Assembly: GCA_963573305.1 (NCBI GenBank)
Contig: OY754338.1
Coordinates: 15,126,192 to 15,190,191 of the forward strand
DNA length: 64,000 bases
Reading direction: 5' to 3'
Source of the DNA: Pyrrhosoma nymphula
Taxonomy: Eukaryota; Arthropoda; Insecta; Odonata; Coenagrionidae
Shown here piece after piece: positions 56,086 to 64,000 of the stretch (positions are counted from its first letter, which is position 1; every line of letters begins with the position of its first letter). The notes under the pieces are model-generated. The model was not told the origin of the DNA. It did not search any database and worked only from the letters and a program-made list of their open reading frames with translations. Made by a program: the position numbers and the translations under genes.

Positions 56086-58092
56086 TCGGTAATTAGTACC
56101 GTGGTGATTCAAAGAGAAAAATATATTGTTTTTCTCACACCTTATTTGTAAACACTCGAATAATTAATTTGTTTACCATTTCCAAATATTTTCCAGCAAA
56201 TTTTCCATTTACCTTTATGAATTAGATTTTTTTTTGTTGGGCGATTCTTGGTTTATTGAGATCAGTGAGCAGGTAATTATTCCTTATTTATAACAGTCTA
56301 ACACTATTTGTAATTGCACTATACGTATTACGGAAGCCTATCTAGCATTCAATTCCAATAATTTTTTTATTCTTTAGGGTAATCTATTTGGGTATGCTCA
56401 AGGGTGCTAAAAAAAAGCATTAGTTCGCAAAAAAAGACATGCTGTGCTCAGTTCATGCCTCAGCCTCTTGTAGCGTTGCCTAAGTGTTGCATTATGTCCA
56501 CAAAAAGTCTTATGACATCGTAATTGATAATGCATATCCACTCACCTTGATGCAATCCCTTTTAATCCTAGTTTTTTTATTATTTTTTTTTGAAAGGTTC
56601 GTACCATCTTGCTGAAATCTTCACCTTAAGATGGAGGCGAAAGGGACTCATAAGAGGTGAAATTTCATACTTCTTACTCTTCGTTTCTTTCTCTCTCTCG
56701 TAGCGACCAAGGTAACAAGTTCCCTCTTGCGACGGCAGATCGCGTGCAATTAGCGAGGTTATTTATTTGTTAATGAAGCACTGATGACTTGCAACGACGT
56801 CCTTAGGAAACGTACCGACATCAAGACTTTCTTTTATTTTCTTTTTTTGTGTGTGTGTGTGCTCCCTGCATATCTGACGCTAATCAGCGGTACCAACTTA
56901 ACGAAGGTGGTTCTGCAATTTACTCACTTCCGAAGAGGAACGCATGACGCAAACTTGAACGTTTTTTTAAGTTAGATAATCGCCCAGTTGCTATGCTCTG
57001 TGAAATACAAATTTATTTTTACTCATTACTATAGATTTCGCCCTTTGGAAAATAAAAAATGACCTCTTGGTGTAGAAAAGTGCACTCTTGTTTCATGTGT
57101 GAAAAATAATCAAGACAAAAAATCCACAAACTCGCGTAAAAAGTTTTGCGTAAAAATGATATGGTTTCAATTATTATTTTAAGTTCTCATTCGTTTCGAC
57201 CAATCATCGTGTCGTCACGACAATGCGTTTTACATTTCCAAGGCTTTAGGCGTTTGTTAACCACACAAATGATCCACTCAATATGACTAATCTTGCATCC
57301 AAATGGCTTCAATGTATCATGGTGTCGTTAAGCGCTCCTACCCGTCTTTATATACGGCTTCATGCTATATAATGTAGTACCTACTCTTTTGTTACCAGAG
57401 ATAATATGATCTTGATGGTTTTCGACCAGCATTTGCAGTTCTTGGAAGTATCTACATTTTTTAGCTCAGTTCTGACAGGTTTTTTTAGGCGTGTATAAGA
57501 GATCACTCGCTTATCAACGGAAATTGACAGAGAGCGAATCTGTGGGTGTTTAAAAAATGAACTTATTTAGCAAAATTCGTGCAGTGCATCTGTTACGTGT
57601 GTTTTGTTTTCCCGTTATTTCGTGTCGAAAATCAATCTATTCGAGCAAATTTATTGCTTCTTTAGGTGAGACACGTCTGATATTCTTCAATCGACGAATG
57701 ATTTATTAAATGGTAAAATGCTTTGAGTCATTCTTTATTTTTTTGTTCCAGGGGAATTAGAAAAGCGAGGTTCCATATTTTGGTATTGGGTAGAAATTGG
57801 ATAGCAGAAATAAAATAAAATTGAAAATATATTGTATAATTAATTGAAAAAAATTAAATTATAAAAAAATAAAAAAATAATAAATAAATAATTAATTGAA
57901 TAAATTTTAAAAAAATACTGCCAGGGAATATTTGAGAACAACACGTCAGGAAAATGGTGTATGGTCTTAAAGCTCCAGAGATAAGTTAAGTTTAGAATTT
58001 CGGATAGTCACTGCGTTCGAAAAAGATAAACTCCCATTACTTCTCTGATGCCACGCCGTACCAAGGTTTATTGATCGTCGTGATATTATTGC
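56086..58092. other. No recognisable gene
   Basis: AT-rich with a short (TG)n at about 56847-56860 and an A/T-only stretch at 57835-57920. No coding region or clear repeat end. Confidence 0.35.
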
Positions 58093-58664
58093 TTAAGGTG
58101 GTTTGAACGAGATATTTCTCATAGTCATTAGGGAGACCACATTCATATTTTATTATTTTATTTCCGCGTCTGTAAGAAGTTTGAAATAAATATTTTAATA
58201 TTAATAGCGAAAATATATAGTTACATGTAACCAAATTTTTCAGTTATTAAATAAATAAATAAATAAAGCTACGTAAGTCTCTAACTTGACTAATTTTTTC
58301 CCGCCGTACGGCTGAAAACCCTTCAAAACAGCAGGTTTTTTGCGATTCTGTAAAACTTACTGTGGTGAGTAATAGATTTTTTTATAAATAGTTGAGAAAA
58401 CATGTAATCTACACACGGTTACTTTTTTGACGAAATCTAGGTGTTATAAATTCCTATTTCCTTCAATATTCTATCCCTCTGGAGCGCACAGCCGTAATCT
58501 ATCCCATGTAAAACAGCTTGTATATTTTTAGGCAAATTGCTCGAAAAGTAGTTCGGCATAGGGGTTAATATTTTGATATAATTGGAAAGATGAGTTTATT
58601 CTTTAAAATGAGGCCAAATTCATCAAATTCTACGTGAAGTGATTTTTCGCCCAAACTACCTTAA
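58093..58664 (-). mobile_element. MITE family A, copy 8
   Basis: 572 bp with exact TTAA at both ends. Left TTAAGGTGGTTTGAACGAGA, right CGCCCAAACTACCTTAA. All family blocks are present, including CCGCCGTACGGCTGAAAACC. Confidence 0.93.
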
Positions 58665-58821
58665 TGTTACTGTCAATTGAAAGATTAATTATTGATTTTA
58701 ACCAATGAGGCTATTTTTCCACGGTCTACGTTTCCCTGGAATTTTTTCTGCGACAATATAAAGCCAGAAAACAGAATCCTGTCAGAAATAAGAAACCACT
58801 GATTCCGTATTTTACGATAAA
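58665..58821. other. Spacer
   Basis: Nothing recognised. Confidence 0.35.
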
Positions 58822-58990
58822 GAGACTATAACAGCTACCAATGAGACTTTTAGCTAAGTTTGTCGATAGGTAGTGTAGCTCTTAGTAGTAGTAGTACTCC
58901 CTAATACTTGTATCCTTATCTGCTACCTAGTACTTACAGCATGCCGTGTATGTTTTAGCTATAACTCTTGAATCTCTATCTGTTTTTAAC
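58822..58990 (+). mobile_element. Retrotransposon 3' UTR fragment
   Basis: Matches about 13752-13920: AGAGACTATAACAGCTACCA, TTTGTCGATAGGTAGTGTAG, CTTAGTAGTAGTAGTACTCC and CTACCTAGTACTTACAGCAT. It lacks both the ORF and the terminal TGTAGA tail, so it is an internal piece. Confidence 0.8.
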
Positions 58991-60049
58991 CATTTAACAC
59001 GATACAATAATTAAGACAAGGCCATCGTTCCTCGAGGAGCTCTTGGGAGAAACATTTGGCGCGGAACTTGGGATTTAACGTGAGTGCGTATTTGTAACCT
59101 TTCTTCCGAGACGCTTACTGGCGCCACTAGTTTGATATTTTCTTTTTCTTCAGAGAATTAGGATTTAAAGAAATTGTTGTTTTCTCATAAAGGTTTAATG
59201 ATCTGTGTTGACTTGGTTTCAGAGTGTAGTCAGGTTGGCTGATGTTGATCCTGAACGTAATTATGGTCACAAGTGATAAAGAGTTGAATGTGTAAGAAGA
59301 AAAAAGCGTAGCATTCATTCCATGCCGCCAAAAATATAATTTTACATTCATCTCCATCTTGCTTCCATGGACAAAAAAATTAAAAATTCGTTTCCGGTTT
59401 GTAATAACAGACTCGTTATTCCTGGGGAGATAAGTAGATAGAGTCATCGTCGCCTGGATACGGCAGCGTCAGTGCGTGATGATCATGTGGCTACTACTAC
59501 GAAGATTTGAGCTTGACGCATTTCCGGCCTTCGCTTGTTTTTTTTTCCTTTTTTTTAATGATGTCGCAACGCATTTTTTGCGACCATGCTAACTCCGCAT
59601 GGCAGTGATCCGAAACTCTTTGTTAAGTTCATTTCACTCGGAGTCTTTTGAACAGTTGATGTCCCTGATGCGAAGTATAAGGAATTTCCTTTAATATAAA
59701 GAAAAATGCAATACAAATATCTCTTACTATTGAAACGGGAGAAAAAAACTTCACAGGTCATCTTTATTAGTTTGCAGTAGCTTTTATGTATATTAAATCA
59801 AAATATGGAGATGCTCACAATGTTAATCTACTTTTAAAAATTATATAAATTACCGCAATTCGCAAAATTCTCATTTCATCCAAAGGCATACGCTTAATAT
59901 CAAAGCGACACCAGGAATGTGTTCAACCACTATCCCAGATTTTAAAAGATTTTCAGACCCGCATTGGTTATCCTTGAAGCATTATTAATTTAACATTGTC
60001 ATTTTTTAATCTTTTAAACTGTTTTTTTTCTCGACGCCTTAACATTATT
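58991..60049. other. No recognisable gene
   Basis: The 106-aa frame at 59127-59447 (-) and the 68-aa frame at 59555-59761 (-) have no family signal. Confidence 0.35.
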
Positions 60050-60650
60050 ATATAATAACAATTTCTACGGAAAAATTCGTATTCTTAAGGTGTGATAAAA
60101 CTAATTGACTATTATCGTAAAAAGTTGGTTTTTATAAGATGGAGAAAATTAGTTCTGCACACTGTAAGAATGATGCCTGCCGAGAAACTAAAAAATTCGT
60201 TTGTTTGTTTGTTGTTTTGCTAAAAAAATAATTTTTTTAGCAAAACAATTTTGGTCAGTGAAATATTTTTTGCCATAGGTGTACGGGTAATTTTCCCTTT
60301 GAATTCATTGAGATTAAAAAAGTTTATCATTTTTTTTCTTCTTTTATTGATAAATGGGATGTATTTTATTTGTTACATTTGTTGTAATATCTTACAAACT
60401 ACTCAGCGTTACATTTCTGGCACAATCTGTACGTCATAACCTACGCATTTTTTTTAAATAATGAAATCATTTTTTTTAATGTCTGAAGCGCACGCGGTTG
60501 TATCATATCCCTTTGAAAAAATAGCGTATTTTTTCGGCAAATATCTCGAAAAATTTTGAGGTTAGGGACTGATGATTTGGTATTATTAAAAAGGATTTTC
60601 CTTAAGATTATAATATTGATAATAGAGTTTATTTAGCAGTAGCTATTCAA
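60050..60650 (-). repeat. Old repeat related to 43930-44545
   Basis: Shares ACATTTCTGGCACAATCTGT, GTCATAACCTACGCATTTTT, a GAAGCGCACGCGGTTGTAT block and TTTTCGGCAAATATCTCGAA in the same order and strand as 43930-44545. Low identity; no TIR seen. Confidence 0.4.
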
Positions 60651-61045
60651 ATAATCAATTACGGTATGCATTACAAATACATTTTCCAAATGACAATATT
60701 GCAATTGCGAAAAAAAAGAATGTTGCGTGATTTTCAGACAGAATATTGTGACTCTTCCAATACACTTTATACACATTTGACTTCTTATGACTTCATTACA
60801 CTCGACATTTTACACCTTAACCTCAGTGTCTTGCGTAGTATATCAACCCTTCTTCTTTTACCCTTATTTAAAAAAAAATATCCAGATTTTGAATAGTGTT
60901 TTAGTTCTACGGTCTTTGCGTTGTATAATAACAATCCCCTATAAAAGAGTGAGGCCTTTGATGATGTCTTCTTTCTCTTCGGTTGTTGGAAATTATTATT
61001 TATTCTGGTGTTATAATTATGAAAATCATTGTTGGTAATGAGAAT
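60651..61045. other. No recognisable gene
   Basis: Short frames only. Confidence 0.35.
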
Positions 61046-61444
61046 TTAGTGTTCAAAGCATTTTGGAATTAACCCTATTTTAATTTTACGGGGGCTAAAT
61101 TCATTGAATTCGTGTAAGCTACCTTTGACTCGGCTATATAACCTCTTGGAGTTTTTGATCTTGAGTGGAAATCTATAAGCCGGTGGAGCATTGATCCATA
61201 TATTATTTCGTTGCATTCTCGTTTTGAGTGGTCTGTCTGCTTGGTGTGTAACACCTTTGACCCCAATCTGCTCTCTCTCTGTTGTCTGGGCCTTTTTCCA
61301 ATTGTCCAATGTGTCTTTGCGCGTCGCCCGTGGGAGTTTGTCTGTGTGTCTCTTGAGCGATTCGCTAAGAAGTGAAAGGCCTTCTTGAGTCTTCGGGGAA
61401 ATCCGTTCGTTCGCCCCGAGGCTTAGCTTGCATGCCCTTAGCAC
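61046..61444 (-). CDS. Unrecognised 132-aa ORF
   Basis: I do not recognise this frame. It is rich in K, R, S, T and L, with a hydrophilic, helix-prone middle (LSESLKRHTDKLPRATRKD, then WKKAQTTEREQIG) that looks coding-like, and GC content is higher than its surroundings. A second frame on the same strand (61634-61365) overlaps its start. Both could be parts of one frameshifted transposon ORF, or chance in GC-richer DNA. There is no signal peptide, membrane segment or known motif. Confidence 0.2.
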   Translation of the reverse strand: MLRACKLSLGANERISPKTQEGLSLLSESLKRHTDKLPRATRKDTLDNWKKAQTTEREQIGVKGVTHQADRPLKTRMQRNNIWINAPPAYRFPLKIKNSKRLYSRVKGSLHEFNEFSPRKIKIGLIPKCFEH

Positions 61445-61667
61445 CGATGATGTTGGAACTTAAATGTGTCTCCGCTTTGTAGGCAACAACACATGGCGAA
61501 AGCAAGGCCGTCCTTGTAGCAAGGACGACGATGGGCGGAAGAGATACCAACACAACAGAATAAATGGAGCAGATACAACGCATTAACCTTTCAAGGCGCG
61601 CCGGCGCTAGCGATTCGAAATGAATCATCGGCAAGATTTGAGTTGGAATGAGGGGATATTTGTGACT

Positions 61668-62112
61668 GGGTGCATCTTATTCAGTAAGGACTCAACACGG
61701 TCGAACCTCGGGAAACCCGTGGATTTGACGTCACATTTGACCCGACAGAACTCAACTATTGTATTTCTTCAAATTATAGAGGCTGTAACGTCAAAATTAC
61801 GTCACTTTTAAGGTTCGGGTATCACGAGAACATAACAGAATAGCCCCTCAGGGCGATTATTGGGCATCGTTGCGTAGCAACATGTGAAGAAATATTAGTG
61901 GCAATATTTGACGTAGTGATACATATATACTGGCCTGAGGGGGGCTATTTTGTATGGCCTCGGAATTTCCGAGTCTCGGAAGTTACGAAAATATGACGTC
62001 ACATGATCGAAAATTTCAAATTCAAAGGCCATTCCAGTTGGGGGCTTTGACGTCACATCGACGGATTTTTCGAGATTCAGCCGTGTCGAGTCATTACAGA
62101 ATAAGTACCCTG
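61668..62112. mobile_element. Nested inverted-repeat element with TGACGTCA sites
   Basis: The outer arms, about 61668-61740 and 62035-62112, are reverse complements (GACTCAACACGG against GACTCGACACGG, then GGATTTGACGTCACAT against GATGTGACGTCAA in complement). Inner arms, about 61785-61850 and 61930-62001, form a second pair (GAATAGCCCCTCAGG against CCTGAGGGGGGCTATT). TGACGTCA palindromes lie at 61726, 61994 and 62048. It may be a composite or foldback MITE. The frames at 61620-61811 and 61954-62139 are shadows of it. A related scrap may lie at 410-480. Confidence 0.6.
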
Positions 62113-62208
62113 AACACTCGAATTTCGTTCGTTAATTGATTTTTTAATTACAGCCATAGTCTATGCCCTTTCACGTTAATTTTTTCCAATTCGACATTTA
62201 AGTTCGAA

Positions 62209-62745
62209 TTTACTGTGGTTTCAGCGACAAGGTTCCCTAGTCATAATGGAGACCATATTCAAATATTATTTTTTTTATTTCAGCAACTGTAAGAAGTATG
62301 AAATAAATATTCTAATATTAATCGCGCAAATATATAGTTATATATTACTTAAATTCTCAGTAATTAAATAAATAAAGCTACATAAGTCACTAACTTGACT
62401 CATTTTTTCCCGCCGTACGGCTGAAAACCCTTCAAAACAGCAGGTTTTTTGCGATTCTATAAAAATTGCAGAGGTGAGTATTAGATTATTTTTTATAAAT
62501 AGTTGAGAAACCATGCAATCTACACAACGTTAGTTTTTTGACGAAATCTAGGTCCTAGAAGTTCATAATTTTTTAAATTATTCTCCCTCTGGAGCGCATA
62601 GCCGTAATCTATCCCATGTAAAACAGCTTATATTTACAGGAAAATTGCTCAAAACGTAGTTCGGCAAGGGGTTGATATTTATTGTTATAATTGGAAAGAT
62701 GAGAGTTTTGTCTTTAAAATGAGGCCAAATTCATCACATTCTAGC
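62209..62745 (-). mobile_element. MITE family A, copy 9
   Basis: Reverse orientation. The left terminus is worn (TTTACTGTGGTTTCAGCGA) and the right terminus is missing after AAATTCATCACATTCTAG. The internal blocks are all present. Confidence 0.88.
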
Positions 62746-63955
62746 CTAAACGGCTTCTATTTCTATTGGAAAATAAATTTTAAAATGAAGTGCTGTTAGA
62801 CGCTATTTTAATATCATCAGTTAGATGATGAGATCATCTTGCTTTATATAATGAGACCCGATTTGTTGAATCTTTTGCCAAAATATTCATCTTCGATGAA
62901 GCCGCCGTAAGATGGGGCTGCCGTAACATCATGGACTGGGGTGCCATGCGCTCCAGTAACGGGTACTTTGTGTCATCTATAGCACTATATAACTCGTCAC
63001 CACACATTGTTGTTCCTTTAAGATATCGGAATATCACAGTGGGAGAGGATGTCTTGTTTCGCTTGAATGTTCTGAGCTCCCAGTGCAGGGAATAGTGAGG
63101 AGAATCTTGGGTTCCCGAGTTTCCAAGTCTTGGCGATTTATTTTTTCCTCAGTGAATTACACGTGTTTCTTTGGTGTCGACATAAGATCCGAGCGTGGGA
63201 GAAATGGGTGCACGTGACCTATGTCTGCAGCTTCCTACCAGAACAAAACTAGCGTCCATATTCTTTGTGGGAAGAAGTAGACTCTCTTCCATTCCCGCTT
63301 CCTTGAGAGAGATAGACTTTCACTTTTCAAAATTCTTTCGCCGATGGGGAAGTATGTGCGACATATATTATAGAGAAAGTCTTTTTCTGCTTAATTTACT
63401 CCGGGGAAAGCTTTCCGTTGAGCTATTTCCGACATTTCCTCGAACATATATAAGTATATTAGTGAGAGGAGCTGACAAGAGAGCCAGCTAGTTGCAAAGT
63501 GTGAATATATCTTGAAGAAATATGGTCATTTTTAGCTTCGTTTCGTAAGCAAACGTTTTTTCGAGAGATTTTGTATCTTACCTCTGTATTAGACGATAAG
63601 CGAAGCGCCTTTCAAAAATATAATTTAATTTCAATTTTCAGTCATTCAATCGAAAAAAATTTATTTTATTCTTGAAATTTATATAATCTTGCTTCGTTCT
63701 GACAACTAACAGTAGGGTAAAGTGTAACTTAAGCAATATCAACGTGAGTTGCCAACCAGGTTATTGTTTTTTTTAATGATGTTTACATATTGAGTGACGT
63801 TAAATTGGTTTAACCTGCTGTGTTGTTAATAATGAATGTGTTTGTAACAAAAAAAAACAATTGCATCCGCCCTATAATTATAATACCATAAGACTGAATA
63901 CGTGTTGCATGAGGTGAAGTACTTACTACCCATATATTATTTTTACATTAGTGAG
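62746..63955. other. No recognisable gene
   Basis: The frames at 62834-63037 (-) and 63195-63491 (+) show no known domain. Nothing else recognised. Confidence 0.35.
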
Positions 63956-64000
63956 TTAAGGAGGTTCGGTGGTTACACTCAGATTAAGAGAATTCGACGA
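63956..64000 (+). mobile_element. Possible TTAA-type MITE start, cut by window end
   Basis: TTAAGGAGGTTCGGTGGTTA resembles the left end of family B (TTAAGGAGGTTCCGCCG). Only 45 bases are available. Confidence 0.4.

Overview
This window looks like gene-poor, AT-rich nuclear DNA from an animal, most likely an arthropod. I reach that from the mix of mobile elements: non-LTR retrotransposon fragments with arthropod-type tails ending in TGTAGATGTAGA, a Penelope-like element with a GIY-YIG endonuclease, tRNA-derived SINEs, and many short non-autonomous DNA transposons (MITEs). There are no bacterial operons, rRNA genes or CRISPR arrays. I recognise no intact host protein-coding gene. Most open frames are short chance frames in AT-rich DNA; the few coding-like ones are decayed transposon proteins. 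The species cannot be fixed from this sequence.

The commonest component is a MITE family here called A, about 535-575 bp, with TTAA at its outer ends and inverted termini reading TTAAGGTGGTTTGAGCGA. Recognisable copies lie at 1-391 (cut by the window edge), 7440-8011, 16917-17465, 23314-23874, 42603-43177, 49519-50086, 52686-53220, 58093-58664 and 62209-62745, with older relatives between them. Two further families, B (10686-11258, 51262-51826) and C (11446-11986, 46175-46709), share the outer TTAAGGTGGTT but have different interiors. A two-copy hAT-type MITE (28584-29102, 45283-45806) has 8-bp target duplications. Single or nested MITE-like elements lie at 12473-12730, 22332-22894, 30441-31640, 37412-37837 and 61668-62112.

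Retrotransposon remnants: a non-LTR reverse transcriptase 3' half at 4090-5130 (+); a second one that keeps the FADD catalytic box at 17825-18747 (+); decayed 3' pieces at 1925-2500 (-), 13405-14145 (+) and 21441-22125 (-); an eroded RT core at 41880-42200 (+); orphan 3' tails at 48102-48402, 54697-55000 and 58822-58990; and the C-terminal end of an R2/R4/NeSL-type element with a CCHC finger and restriction-like endonuclease at 55250-56085 (-). A Penelope-like element covers about 19127-20366 and carries nested inverted repeats.

The features most worth following up are three palindromes that each contain Penelope-end-like sequence (19649-20128, 32377-32577, 43713-43921), the shared termini of the TTAA MITE families, a nested inverted repeat carrying TGACGTCA sites (61668-62112), and a 20-bp TATCGATT array inside a retrotransposon tail (48233-48328). 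I found no clear new gene system. All family calls were made by eye and need database alignment.
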